Below are positions 28,596 to 37,842 of a DNA stretch of 64,000 nt, piece by piece (the first letter of the stretch is position 1; each line of letters begins with the position of its first letter). The notes under the pieces were generated by a model, which did not search any database, was not told the DNA's origin, and worked only from the letters and a program-made list of their open reading frames with translations. The translations under genes and the position numbers were made by a program. This stretch comes from an uncultured Dehalococcoidia bacterium (GTDB lineage Bacteria; Chloroflexota; Dehalococcoidia; Lucifugimonadales; UBA1127): contig OX638292.1 of assembly GCA_951812285.1 (NCBI GenBank), positions 1,528,551-1,592,550 of the forward strand, given 5' to 3'.

Positions 28596-30584
28596 ATGGC
28601 CGACGCGTCCATGTCAATCAAGGATATTCTGGCCGCGAGCGAGCATGAGGCGTCACCCTACGAGTGGAAGGGCGCCTTCAGCGACTACCTGGCCATGGTG
28701 GTGGACAACCCTTCAATAGCCAAGCTGGCGCACGCGCGGGTTCGCGACGCGATCCTGGCAAAAGGGGTCGACTACTCGCCGAGCGGAGAGCCGATCTACC
28801 GGCTGTTCGAGAACGACGTCTTCGGCATGGAAGACGTGCTGGCGCGGATAGTGGAGTACTTCGAGGCGGCAGGGAAGGGGACGGAGACGCGGAAGCGGAT
28901 CCTGCTGCTGCTGGGGCCGCCGGCAAGCGGGAAGTCGACGATCGTCGCCCTAATCAAGAAGGCGCTGGAGGAGTACACGCAAACGGACGAGGGGGCGGTG
29001 TACGCGCTGGCGGGGTGTCCGATGCAGGAGGACCCGCTGCACTTGATCCCGCACTCACTGCGGACGGTGTTGCGGGAGGAGTACGGCATCGAGATAGAGG
29101 GGGAGCTAAATCCCCGGAACCGGTATCTGCTGAGGACGAAATACAACGGAAAAATTGCCGACGTGCCCGTGGAAAGGGTGGTGTTCTCCGAGCAGGAGGC
29201 GGTGGGCATTGGGTACTACGTGGCGACTAACCCGAACGCTGACGCGTCACTGCTGCTGGGGAGCATAGACTCGGGCCGTCTGGAGGGCTCGCGCACGGAA
29301 GTGGCGGGGCAGGCGTTCCGCATGGACGGGGAGTTCAACGTCGCGAACCGGGGCCTGATCGAGCTTGTGGAGATGTTCAAGGCGGACCGCCGGGTGCTGA
29401 CGACGCTGTTGGGGCTGGCCCAAGAGCAGGTCATCAAGATGGAGAAGTTCGGTTCGATCTACGCCGATGAGGTGATCATCGGGCACTCGAACGAGGGGGA
29501 CTTCACCACCTTCGCGATGGATGAGCACTCGGAGGCGCTGAAGGACCGGATCACGGCGGTGCAGGTCCCGTACAACCTCCGGGTAAGCGAGGACGTGAAG
29601 ATCTATGAGCGGACGCTGGCAAAGCGGCAGGAGGGTGGAGTCTGCATCGCGCCGCTTGCGCTGCGGGTCGCGGGGACGTACGCCGTGCTGTCGCGGCTGC
29701 AGCAGCCCAACCGGCAAGGGATGACGCTGCTGGACAAGATGCGGCTCTACGACGGTCGAAAGGTGGGGTCGTACACGCGCCAGGACGTGGCCCAGATGAA
29801 GCTGGACAGCGTGGGCGAGGGTATGAGCGGGATCTCGCCTCGCTACGTGATGAATCGGCTGGCGGCGGTGGCGAGCGCGCCGGGCGTCAAGTGCGTGTCG
29901 CCGCTGGCGGTGATCGACAGCCTGTGGCGGGGGATAAGCGAGAACGTGAGCCTGGACCAGTCCAGCAGGATGGCATCGATCAGCCTGATCACGGACACGG
30001 TGAGCGAGTACAACGACCTGGCGATGAGCGAGGTCAAGCGGGCGTTCCATGACTCCTTTGACGATTCCGCGAGCACACACCTGAACGGCTACCTGCGGAA
30101 CGTGCGCGCCTACTGCTCCGAGGGCGCATCAGCGGACGACTACGACGAACGCGAGATGCAGACGATGGAGCGCGCGGTGGGCATTCGGGAGAGGGACAAG
30201 GGGGCGTTCCGGGAAGAGATAGACAAGCTGGCGAGCCTGTACAGCTCTCGGGAGCGCAGGTTCACGTACACCACGGAGCCGAGGCTGAGGGCGGCGATCG
30301 AGGCTCGGCTGTTCCCGTCGGAGCGGGAGCTGACCGCGGCCCTGACGCGGCCGCGGCTGGCACGTCGGCGGGCGGAGTGGACGCATCGCCGGGTGCTCAT
30401 CGTCAAGCGGCTGATGGACAAGTACGGCTACTGCGGGGTGTGCGCAGAGGACATCCTGGAATACGTGACCGAGCTGCTGCAGCACAGGGCGATGTTCACG
30501 AAGACGAAGAGCGCGGGCGTGACGTGGCAGTGGAACCTCTACCCGGAAAGCGACGCGCTGGCGACGCGGGCCGAGGGGTTCTAG
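28596..30584 (+). CDS. prkA: PrkA family serine protein kinase (AAA+)
   Basis: A 662-residue PrkA protein. The N-terminal AAA+ domain has Walker A GPPASGKST (107-115), then GCPMQEDPLHLIPHSLR, which is diagnostic of PrkA. Next come RVVFSEQEAVGIGYY and IGHSNEGDFTTF, and a C-terminal PrkA domain (LSRLQQPNRQGMTLLDKMRLYDG...ISPRYVMNRL). PrkA acts in starvation and sporulation responses, often with SpoVR and YeaH partners. Neither is visible here. GAGGGGA about 7-12 bases upstream of ATG 28596 is the SD. A Rho-independent terminator follows the stop. Confidence 0.95.
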   Translation: MADASMSIKDILAASEHEASPYEWKGAFSDYLAMVVDNPSIAKLAHARVRDAILAKGVDYSPSGEPIYRLFENDVFGMEDVLARIVEYFEAAGKGTETRKRILLLLGPPASGKSTIVALIKKALEEYTQTDEGAVYALAGCPMQEDPLHLIPHSLRTVLREEYGIEIEGELNPRNRYLLRTKYNGKIADVPVERVVFSEQEAVGIGYYVATNPNADASLLLGSIDSGRLEGSRTEVAGQAFRMDGEFNVANRGLIELVEMFKADRRVLTTLLGLAQEQVIKMEKFGSIYADEVIIGHSNEGDFTTFAMDEHSEALKDRITAVQVPYNLRVSEDVKIYERTLAKRQEGGVCIAPLALRVAGTYAVLSRLQQPNRQGMTLLDKMRLYDGRKVGSYTRQDVAQMKLDSVGEGMSGISPRYVMNRLAAVASAPGVKCVSPLAVIDSLWRGISENVSLDQSSRMASISLITDTVSEYNDLAMSEVKRAFHDSFDDSASTHLNGYLRNVRAYCSEGASADDYDEREMQTMERAVGIRERDKGAFREEIDKLASLYSSRERRFTYTTEPRLRAAIEARLFPSERELTAALTRPRLARRRAEWTHRRVLIVKRLMDKYGYCGVCAEDILEYVTELLQHRAMFTKTKSAGVTWQWNLYPESDALATRAEGF

Positions 30585-30609
30585 GGCGCTAAGGGATGGG
30601 GTGAACGGG

Positions 30610-30646
30610 AGGCCGGGGCGAGTGATTTCGCGCCCGGCCTTTTTTC
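30610..30646 (+). terminator. Rho-independent terminator of prkA
   Basis: Stem AGGCCGGGGCG / CGCCCGGCCT with loop followed by TTTTTT, 25 bases after the prkA stop. It is the clearest intrinsic terminator in the window. Confidence 0.9.
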
Positions 30647-31002
30647 TTGTGGCTGGGGCGGTCGCGGTGTTCGCGGGGGTGGCGGCGGGGGGCGGTGCAG
30701 GTAGGCTTGGTGGTCGGCGAGCGCGGGGAGGCCAATTTGCGAATTGGGCTCCCCGTTCGTACTTCGATTTCCTTCAGCACGAACGGCCCTGCCGCGCCGC
30801 ACCTCTGGATTCCTGCCTTCGCAGGAATGACGCGCCGGGGGAGGGGGTTGGGGAGCAGCGAGAGGGTATGGGCATTAAGGGGGTTCCCGCTGGCGCGGGA
30901 CGGGCGGTTCGCGAACCGCCCCTACGGACGTGGGCGAACCGTGACGCGAGCGGGGTTACGTTTGTCGGGGCCCCTGCCTTCGCAGGGGCGACGGTGGTGG
31001 GG
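30647..31002. repeat. Palindromic repeat array 4
   Basis: E-like unit near 30768, B near 30806, F near 30880-30925 (GGTTCGCGAACCGCCCCTACG), then an H unit (TTTGTCGGGGCCCCTGCCTTC) near 30961. No gene seen. Confidence 0.75.
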
Positions 31003-31353
31003 TCACTCTTCTCTGGTACCGGTGTCTCCTGGTTGGATGGTGAAGTCGCGGCGGTCTCTGTAGAGGAGGGCTCTGTTTAGGACGCTGTCGTAGGTTTGGG
31101 GGTTTATGTCTTCTACGGGGTCCATGATCCAGTATTTGTAGTCGCCGAGGAAGAGGTAGGGGCGGGGTTGGTGGAAGAATTGGCATTCGACGCCCTCGCC
31201 TCGGAGGATGCGGGCTTGGAAGGCGGCTAGGAGTTCCTGCTGGGCGTCCTTTTGGATGACGACATACTCGTGGGGCCAGGATTCTCTGTAGGTTACGGCT
31301 TCTCGCCAGGGGGCTTGGGCGATCAGGTGCATGATGGTGTCTGTCGGTGGCAT
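31003..31353 (-). CDS. Conserved small protein, unknown function
   Basis: A 116-residue soluble protein (TIMHLIAQAPWREAVTYRESWPHEYVVIQKD...YLFLGDYKYWIMD). AAAGGAG lies 9 bases upstream of ATG 31353. It has clear, well-spaced codons and an SD, so it is a real gene, but I recognise no motif beyond a WPHEYV-type segment also seen in hypothetical proteins. It stands between two repeat arrays. Confidence 0.65.
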   Translation of the reverse strand: MPPTDTIMHLIAQAPWREAVTYRESWPHEYVVIQKDAQQELLAAFQARILRGEGVECQFFHQPRPYLFLGDYKYWIMDPVEDINPQTYDSVLNRALLYRDRRDFTIQPGDTGTREE

Positions 31354-31666
31354 GGTGTGTCTCCTTTGTGGGTATTGTCTCGCATGGGGGAAGGGGGGTG
31401 GGGGGAAGGCGGCCCCGCCCCTCGCCGCCTCCCTGGGTTCCCGCTTTCGCGGGAACGACGAGTGGGGGAGGGGAGTGGCGACGGTGGTTGGTGGTGGGCG
31501 TGCCCCTCCCCTGGACCCCGGCGTTCGCCGGGGTGGAGGTAGGTAGAGTTGGCGAGGGGCGAGAGGGGATGGGGGTTGAGGGCTTTCCCGCTGACGCGGT
31601 AGCCCCGCTGGATGCGGGGTGGGCGGTTCGCGAACCGCCCCTACGACGGGCGCCGCGGTCCGCTGG
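31354..31666. repeat. Palindromic repeat array 5
   Basis: Contains the CTCGCATGGGGGAAGG motif (about 31380), D (TTCCCGCTTTCGCGGGAACG) near 31438, A near 31512, the GGCGAGGGGCGAGAGGGGAT spacer near 31551 and an F unit at 31587-31660. The F unit has an extra nested hairpin (CCCCGCTGGATGCGGGG) at about 31600-31619. No gene seen. Confidence 0.8.
31600..31619. repeat. Hairpin nested in family F repeat
   Basis: CCCCGCTGGATGCGGGG inserted in place of the short GACG-type junction found in the uninterrupted F copies near 27740 and 30895. Confidence 0.65.
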
Positions 31667-32695
31667 CTACACGCCTAACTGGTGGCGGACGGTTTGGGCT
31701 ACTCGGTTGGCGTCTGGGATGTAGGCTAGCTCGAGGTTGCGGGCGTAGGGGACGGGGGTGTGGGGGGCCTGGACTCGCATGATGGGGGCGTCGAGGTAGT
31801 CGAAGGCTTCTTCGCCGACGGTGGCGGCTATGTCGGCGGCTACGCTGCAGGTGGGGGTGTCTTCGTCGACCACTACCATGCGGTGGGTCTTTTGTACTGA
31901 CTCGACGATGTGGTCGTAGTCGATGGGGAAGACGCTGAGGAGGTCTACGACCTCGGCGTCGATGCCTTCCTCGGCGAGGGTCTCGGCGGCTTCGAGGCAG
32001 ACCTGCGTCATGCGGGAGATGCCGACGAGGGTGACGTCGGCGCCCTCGCGGACGGTGCGGGCCTTGCCGATCTCGAGCTCGTAGGGGGCCTCGGGGACCT
32101 CGCCCTCGAGGTGGTAGAGGAGCTTGTGCTCGAAGACGATGATGGGGTCGTTGGAGCGCATAGCGGCGGTGAGGAGGCCCTTCGCGGTGTAGGCGTCGGA
32201 TGGGACGACACCCTTGAGGCCGGGGATGTGGGCCATGAGGGAGTAGAGGGACTCCGAGTGCTGGGCGGCGGAGCCGACGCCGGCGCCGATACGGGTGAGC
32301 ATGGTGAAGGGGAGCTGGACGTTGCCGCCGTACATGTAGCGCATCTTGGCGGCGTTGTTGAGGAGCTGGTCAAAGCAGACGCCGACGAAGTCCATGTACA
32401 TGAGCTCCGCTACGGTGCGCATGCCGGCGGCGGCCGCGCCGATGGCGGCGCCGATGAAGGCGGCCTCCGAGATGGGGGTGTCTCGGACGCGGTCCTCGCC
32501 GAAGACCTGGACGAGGCCCTGGGTGGTGCGGAAGGGACCGCCCCAGGCGTCGACGAAGCCCTGCTCGCGGCGGCCGGCAGCGCCTGCGATGTCCTCGCCG
32601 AGGAGGACGATGTCGGGGTTGCGCTCCATCTCCTGGCGGAGGGCCTCGTTGATGGCGTCTCGGTAGGAGAGGGTTCTGGGTGTTGTTTGGGTCAT
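31667..32695 (-). CDS. 2-oxoacid (pyruvate/acetoin-type) dehydrogenase E1 beta subunit
   Basis: A 342-residue transketolase-like protein. It starts MTQTTPRTLSYRDAINEALRQEMERNPDIVLLGEDI, typical of E1 beta, and has RVRDTPISEAAFIGAAIGAA, FDQLLNNAAKMRYMYGG and the C-terminal LARNLELAYIPD-like end. GGAGG sits just before ATG 32695. With E1 alpha (33152) it forms the alpha2beta2 TPP enzyme that decarboxylates a 2-oxoacid. E2 and E3 are not in the window. The gap of 456 bases to E1 alpha, filled by repeats, is unusual for this pair. Confidence 0.92.
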   Translation of the reverse strand: MTQTTPRTLSYRDAINEALRQEMERNPDIVLLGEDIAGAAGRREQGFVDAWGGPFRTTQGLVQVFGEDRVRDTPISEAAFIGAAIGAAAAGMRTVAELMYMDFVGVCFDQLLNNAAKMRYMYGGNVQLPFTMLTRIGAGVGSAAQHSESLYSLMAHIPGLKGVVPSDAYTAKGLLTAAMRSNDPIIVFEHKLLYHLEGEVPEAPYELEIGKARTVREGADVTLVGISRMTQVCLEAAETLAEEGIDAEVVDLLSVFPIDYDHIVESVQKTHRMVVVDEDTPTCSVAADIAATVGEEAFDYLDAPIMRVQAPHTPVPYARNLELAYIPDANRVAQTVRHQLGV

Positions 32696-33151
32696 GGTTG
32701 CCTCCGGGTTGTTTTGGTTTGGTCGCGGTGTTGGGGGGCGGCCCCGCCCTGCCCCGGCCCTGGGTTCCCGCTTTCGCGGGAATAACGGGGTTGGAGTGGG
32801 GATGGTCCCGTTCCCCGGCTTTGGGCGCTGTTGCGCCCCCGTTCCCCCTTCGATTTCCCTCAGGGCGAACGGCCCCTCCCGGCCCCCGCCCCTGGGGACT
32901 CCCCCATCCTAACCTTCCCCCCGAGGGGGAAGGGACTCCGCGCCGCCCCTCTGGATTCCTGCCTTCGCAGGAATGACGAGTGGGGGTGAGGATGGTTCCG
33001 TTCCTCGACCGCCTCTTTGGCGGGCTTCCCCTCCCATGGATCCCGGCTTTCGCCGGGATGGAGGCGTGGGGGGGTTGGAGGACGGCCCCGCCCGGCCCTG
33101 GTCCTGGGTTCCCGCTTTCGCGGGAATGACGGGGAGGGGAGTGTTGGTTTG
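32696..33151. repeat. Palindromic repeat array 6, between E1 alpha and E1 beta
   Basis: D near 32761 and 33106, E near 32850, G (CCCATCCTAACCTTCCCC) near 32903, B near 32950 and A near 33035. No gene seen. Confidence 0.8.
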
Positions 33152-34162
33152 TTAAGGGAGCATTAGGTGGGCGCCTCTTTGGAGGGAGTTTGGGGGGGCG
33201 TCCAGGTAGACGTCTGTTAGGAGCTCGTTGAGGTCTGGGTGGGGGGACTCGTCGGCGAATTTTACGGCGTCGTCTACCAGTTGGGCGGCTTCGGCTTCTA
33301 GTTCGTCCAGGTCTGCTGAGGGTAGGAGGTTTTCTTCGGCGGCGCGGTTTCGGAAGCTGGCGATGGCGTCGCGGGCCTTCCAGGCGTCCTCTTCCTCGGC
33401 GGTGCGGTAGTTCTTGGGGTTGTCGAAGGCGGCGTGGCCGTAGTAGCGGTAGGTCTTGCACTCGAGGAGCGTGGGGCCGAGGCCGGCTCGGGCACGACCG
33501 ATGGCCGTGCCTGCGGCGTCGTAGACGGCGAAGACGTCCATGCCATCGACGACGACGCCGGGGATGTTGTAGCCGCGGGCGCGCTCGGCGATGTCGACGA
33601 TGGGGGTGGCGTATTCGACGGGGGTCGACTCGGCGTACTGGTTGTTCTCGCAGACGAAGATGACGGGGAGGTTCCAGATGGCGGCGAGGTTCATGCTCTC
33701 GTGGACGATGCCCTGGTTGGCGCCGCCGTCGCCGAAGAAGGCTACGGCGACCTGGTCGGAGCCGCGCTGCTTGGCGGCCATGGCGGCGCCGACGGCGAGG
33801 GGGACGCTGGAGCCGACGACGCCGTTGGCGCCGAGCATGCCCTTCGACATGTCTGCGATGTGCATGGAGCCGCCCTTGCCCTTGTTGGTGCCGGTGGCGC
33901 GCTGGAGGATCTCTGCCATCATGCCGCGGACGTCGACGCCCTTGGCGATGCAATGGCCGTGGCCTCGGTGGGTGGAAGCGAGGTAGTCGTCGTCGGTGAG
34001 GTGGGCGCAGATGCCGGTGGGGACGGCCTCCTGGCCGACGGAGAGGTGGAGGGCGCCCCTGAGGGAGCGCTGGCCGACCTCGGTGAAGGCGCGGAGCTCG
34101 AAGTTGCGGATGGTCACCATGGTGGCGAACATCTTGCGGAGGGCTTCCTGGGTGATTTCCAT
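33152..34162 (-). CDS. 2-oxoacid (pyruvate/acetoin-type) dehydrogenase E1 alpha subunit
   Basis: A 336-residue TPP enzyme subunit. The TPP/Mg motif is GDGGANQGIVHES...CENNQYAES. LRGALHLSVGQEAVPTG and STHRGHGHCIAKG near the start are the usual E1 alpha signatures, and GNPKNYRT-like YGHAAFDNPKNYR carries the conserved loop region. GGGAGC lies upstream of ATG 34162. It is transcribed ahead of E1 beta on the same strand and presumably pairs with it. The true substrate (pyruvate, acetoin or a branched-chain oxoacid) cannot be told from sequence alone. Confidence 0.92.
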   Translation of the reverse strand: MEITQEALRKMFATMVTIRNFELRAFTEVGQRSLRGALHLSVGQEAVPTGICAHLTDDDYLASTHRGHGHCIAKGVDVRGMMAEILQRATGTNKGKGGSMHIADMSKGMLGANGVVGSSVPLAVGAAMAAKQRGSDQVAVAFFGDGGANQGIVHESMNLAAIWNLPVIFVCENNQYAESTPVEYATPIVDIAERARGYNIPGVVVDGMDVFAVYDAAGTAIGRARAGLGPTLLECKTYRYYGHAAFDNPKNYRTAEEEDAWKARDAIASFRNRAAEENLLPSADLDELEAEAAQLVDDAVKFADESPHPDLNELLTDVYLDAPPNSLQRGAHLMLP

Positions 34163-34891
34163 TGGTGGGCTCCCTGTGTTTGTTTGTGGCGGGCGGCCCC
34201 GCGGCCCCGCCCGGACTCCCCCATCCTAACCTTCCCCCCCAGGGGGAAGGGATTCCACCCCGCCCCTCTGGATTCCTGCCTTCGCAGGAATGACGAGGGG
34301 GAGGATGGTCCCGTTCCCCGGCTGTCACGTTGGCGGGCTTTCCCGGCCCCTGGATCCCGGCTTTCGCCGGGATGGTGGTGGTGGGGGGTTGGCCCTTTCG
34401 GTTCTGTCTTTGGTTGGCGGCCCCTCCCGGCTGCCCCTCTGGATTCCTGCCTTCGCAGGAATGACGAGTGGGGGGATGGTCCCGTTCCCCGACCGTGACC
34501 TTTGCGTGCTTCCCCCGCCCCTGCGGCGCTGTCGCGCCCCGTTCCCCCTTCGATTTCCCTCAGGGCGAACGGCCCAACTCCCGCCCTACCCCCGCTGGAT
34601 TTACATTCCCCCCGGGATGACGGTAGCCGCGGGCGAACAGCCCCTCGGCCCCTCCCCTCTGGATTCCTGCCTTCGCAGGAATGACGGTGGGGAGTGGGGA
34701 GGGTCCCGTCCCACGGCCGTGGCCTTGGCTAGCTTCCCCCGCCCCTGGATCCCGGCTTTCGCCGGGATGGAGGAGAGGGGGGTTGCCTTCTTCACTTCTG
34801 TCATTGGTTAGCGGCCCCTCCCTGCCACCCCTCTGGGTTCCCGCTTTCGCGGGAATGACGGTTGGGGTGGGGGAAGGAGGCGCGGGCGGGG
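34163..34891. repeat. Palindromic repeat array 7
   Basis: G near 34210, B near 34266, A near 34351, B near 34439, E near 34548, B near 34662, A near 34746 and D near 34833. Spacer text (GTCCCGTTCCCCG) recurs after the B units. No gene seen. Confidence 0.8.
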
Positions 34892-35845
34892 TTAGGTTTG
34901 GGCTTGTTGTTGTTCGCGGAGACGGACTGCTTCCCGGTTGGTGGAGTTTTCTCCCATGTAGATGCCTCGTTCCCACTCTCGCTTGAGGGGGTCTGAGACG
35001 TGGATGGTCATGGCGCCGATGTTCTGGATCTCGATGACGCCGGTCTCGCCGTCCTGGAGGGGGCCGAGGCCCTCGTGGTTAGTGCCGCAGCTGAGGACGT
35101 CGCCGCTGTTCATAGTCATGATGTTGGTGGCGAACTCGACGAGCTCGGGGACGCGGTGCTCCATGTCGTCGGTGACGTAGTCGTGGCGGAGGTCGCCGTT
35201 GTTCCAGAACTTGACCCAGAGGTTGTTGGGCTCGGTGATTTCGTCGGCGGTGGTGATGCAGGGGCCGAGGGGGCCGAAGGTGTCGAAGGACTTGCCCATC
35301 CAGCTGCCGGAGCGCCAGGTGCTGCGGCCCTGGGCGCGGGCGGAGACGTCGATCATGCCGGTGTAGCCGAAGACGACGCTGCGCCAGTCGTCCTGGGAGA
35401 CGTCCTTGGCCGGGCCCTTGAAGACGATGCCAAGCTCCGCCTCATGCTGGAACATGTAGGGGCTTGTGTTGTTGGGGAGGACGACGGTGTCGCCGTCGCC
35501 GATGACGCAGTCGGGGGACTTGAGGAACATGTTGAGCGGCCTGGGCTCCCGCTCCGCGTGTTCCCAGTAGTTGCCGATGCAGTTGAGCAGCTTGCTGGGG
35601 CGAGGGAGGGGCGGGCGGAGGCGGACGGTGTCGAGGGCGATGGCGGGGCCGCCGGCGAGGGCCTGCTCGAGCTGCGGGCGGAGGGAGTCGTAGGCGTCGA
35701 TGAAGGACTCCATCTGCTGCTGGGGGGTGTTGGCGGGGAGGTCGGCGACGAGGGACGAGACGTCGACGACGCCGTCGTCTCGGAGGAGGCCGACGCTCGG
35801 GGTGGCGCTCGCGTCAGACGCGGGTACGAAGCGGACGATTCTCAT
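34892..35845 (-). CDS. Fumarylacetoacetate hydrolase (FAH) family protein
   Basis: A 317-residue FAH-fold hydrolase. LLNCIGNYWEHAEREPRPLNMFLKSPDCVIGDGDTVVLP is the family entry motif; metal ligands are in FQHEAELGIVFKG (ExE), with the later aspartate in FGYTGMIDVSARAQG. The C-terminus has SGDVLSCGTNHEGLGPLQDGETGVIEI. AAGGAG is 9 bases upstream of ATG 35845; the longer frame to 35932 is not homologous. Members cleave C-C bonds in aromatic degradation products (fumarylpyruvate or 2-hydroxyhepta-dienedioate type). This fits the Rieske-rich catabolic content, but the substrate is unknown. Confidence 0.9.
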   Translation of the reverse strand: MRIVRFVPASDASATPSVGLLRDDGVVDVSSLVADLPANTPQQQMESFIDAYDSLRPQLEQALAGGPAIALDTVRLRPPLPRPSKLLNCIGNYWEHAEREPRPLNMFLKSPDCVIGDGDTVVLPNNTSPYMFQHEAELGIVFKGPAKDVSQDDWRSVVFGYTGMIDVSARAQGRSTWRSGSWMGKSFDTFGPLGPCITTADEITEPNNLWVKFWNNGDLRHDYVTDDMEHRVPELVEFATNIMTMNSGDVLSCGTNHEGLGPLQDGETGVIEIQNIGAMTIHVSDPLKREWERGIYMGENSTNREAVRLREQQQAQT

Positions 35846-36741
35846 GGTGCGACTCTCCTTGGGATGAATCGGGGGCATGGTAGCCGGGGGATGGGGGGCG
35901 GTCAACTGCGCGAAGTGGGTGGAGGGCCCCACGCATCCGCCCCTGCCCTGGGTTCCCGCTTTCGCGGGAACGACGAGTGGGGGCAGGGGACGCGGTGGGG
36001 CGACGTGGTTGGTGGTTGGGGTTCCCCGCCCCTGGATCCCGGCCTCCGCCGGGAAGGAGGTTGCAGGGATGGGAGGTGCGGGGAATGTCGGGGTTCCTGC
36101 CTGCGCGGGAACGACGGCGAGGTTGGTAGGGGCAACGGGGGTGGAGGTCGGTGAGGACGGTGGGCGCTGTCGCGCCCCCGTTGCCCTTCGATTTCCCTCA
36201 GGGCAAACGGCCCCGCGCTTCCACCCCTACTGGAATCGGGAATGCGCGGGAATGTCGAGTGGGTGGTGGGGTGGGCGGCCTCCCCGCCCCGCACCTCTGG
36301 ATTCCTGCCTTCGCAGGAATGACGATGGGAGGGGGAGCAGGAATGACGGTAGCGGGGGCAGGGGGTGGGGAGACGGCCCCTCGCGTCCGCCCCTGCCCTG
36401 GGTTCCCGCTTTCGCGGGAACGACGAGGGGGGGAGGGGGACGGCAAGGGGCGACATCGATGGTGGTTGGGGTTCCCCGCCCATGGATCCCGGCTTCCGCC
36501 GGGATGGAGGTTGCAGGGATGGGAGGGGCGAGGAGTGTCGGGGTTCCTGCCTTCGCAGGAACGACGGGTGGGGGGCGGGGGTGACGGCAAGGGGCGACGT
36601 TGTTGGTGGTTGGGGCGTCCCCCCATCCCCTGGATCCCGGCTTTCGCCGGGATGGAGGTAGCGGAGGGTTGCCTTGACGGTGTTGGGGGGGGGTGTCTAG
36701 CATGGCGGGGTTGTCATTCTGTATTTGGTCTCGGAGGTCAC
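35846..36741. repeat. Palindromic repeat array 8
   Basis: The longest block. D near 35948 and 36401; A near 36032, 36483 and 36631; H-type (GTTCCTGCCTTCGCAGGAACG) near 36090 and 36541; E near 36190; B near 36298. The chain D-A-H is present twice (35948-36115 and 36401-36565), with related spacers such as GGTTGCAGGGATGGGAGG. It is a larger composite unit. No gene seen. Confidence 0.85.
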
Positions 36742-37842
36742 ATGAAGGGGCAGTTCCAGGTTATTGATACGGTGCGGCATGTTGTTGAGCCGCCGGATTT
36801 GTGGGAGCGGTGGCTGGAGGAGCCGTATAGGTCGCGGGCGGGTGTGCGCGTGGATGGGAGCCGGGTGGCGATGGTGGTCAATGGTCGGCCGGTGTCTCGG
36901 AACGCGGGGAATTTTATCCTGAACGCCACGTACCGCGAGATTTATGCGAACGCGGTGTCGCAGGACTTCAGCCCGCAGTCGCACCTGGCGGACATGGACA
37001 TCGAGGGCGTGGACGTGGGGTTGATGCTGCCGACGGCGGGGATGTACGCGATCTGGAGCGACCACATCGACGCGGAGCTGGCGTCGGCGATGGCGCGGGC
37101 GTACAACGACTACCTTGCGGACTACTGCCGGGCGGACGCTCGGCGGCTGAAGGGGATCGCGTTGCTGCCGCTGCAGAGCGTCGAGGCTTCAGTCGAGGAG
37201 CTGCGGCGGTCGGTGGGCGAGCACGGGTTCGTGGCGGGCTTCCTCCGGTCGAACCCGATCGTACATCGCGACCTGCACAACCGGGCGTACGACCCGCTGT
37301 ACGAGGCGGCTCTGGAGCTGGGCGTGCCGCTGGTGGTGTCGAGCGCGACGGGGAGCGTGCTGCCGGAGCTGGGCTCGGACCGGTACGCGGACGACCGGTT
37401 CTCGCACGAGGCGGTGTCGAACACGTACGAGATGTGGGTGGCGATGCTGTCGCTGTTCGCGCAGAACGTGCTGGAGCGGTACCCGGGGCTGAACGTGGGG
37501 TTCCTGGGCGCGGGGGCGAGCTGGCTGCCGTTCTGGGTTGAGCGGCTGGAGGAGCACTGGGGGGAGATCCCGTTTGGCATCGACTGCCCGAACGTGCTGC
37601 CGCCGGACTTCGTGATCAAGCGGCAGGGGTTTGTGGCGATGGAGCCGTGGGAGACGGGGACGGCGGACGTGCTGCACGAGGTGGGGGACCAGGCCGTCGT
37701 GTGGGGGAGCCAGTACCCGTGGCCGGCGCTGCCGTCGTTCCCGAACGAGCTGGACGCGTTTGTGGCGGACGGGTCGCTGTCGGACGAGCAGAAGCGGAAG
37801 GTGCTGTGGGACAACGCGGCGGCGGTGTTTGGGATTGAGTAG
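36742..37842 (+). CDS. Amidohydrolase 2 family protein lacking canonical metal ligands
   Basis: A 366-residue TIM-barrel protein. The start is ATG 36742, with CGGAGG 4 bases upstream. Family signs: VIDTVRHVVEPPDLWERW at the start, LNATYREIYANAVSQDFSPQSHLADMDIEGVD, then LPLQSVEASVEELRRSV, HNRAYDPLYEAALELGVPLVV, VLERYPGLNVGFLGAGASWLPFWVERLEEHW and VVWGSQYPWPALP. In active ACMSD-like members the first motif has HxH and the last reads GSDYPH. Here these are R-x-H-like (VRHVVEP) and GSQYPWP. Metal binding is therefore doubtful, and the enzyme may use another mechanism or be inactive. Confidence 0.82.
   Translation: MKGQFQVIDTVRHVVEPPDLWERWLEEPYRSRAGVRVDGSRVAMVVNGRPVSRNAGNFILNATYREIYANAVSQDFSPQSHLADMDIEGVDVGLMLPTAGMYAIWSDHIDAELASAMARAYNDYLADYCRADARRLKGIALLPLQSVEASVEELRRSVGEHGFVAGFLRSNPIVHRDLHNRAYDPLYEAALELGVPLVVSSATGSVLPELGSDRYADDRFSHEAVSNTYEMWVAMLSLFAQNVLERYPGLNVGFLGAGASWLPFWVERLEEHWGEIPFGIDCPNVLPPDFVIKRQGFVAMEPWETGTADVLHEVGDQAVVWGSQYPWPALPSFPNELDAFVADGSLSDEQKRKVLWDNAAAVFGIE

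Noticed and set aside
32370..34328. 652-codon minus-strand ORF across E1 alpha, the repeat array and E1 beta
   Set aside because: It reads the real E1 genes in another frame and the repeats; composition is Arg/Pro-rich without domains.
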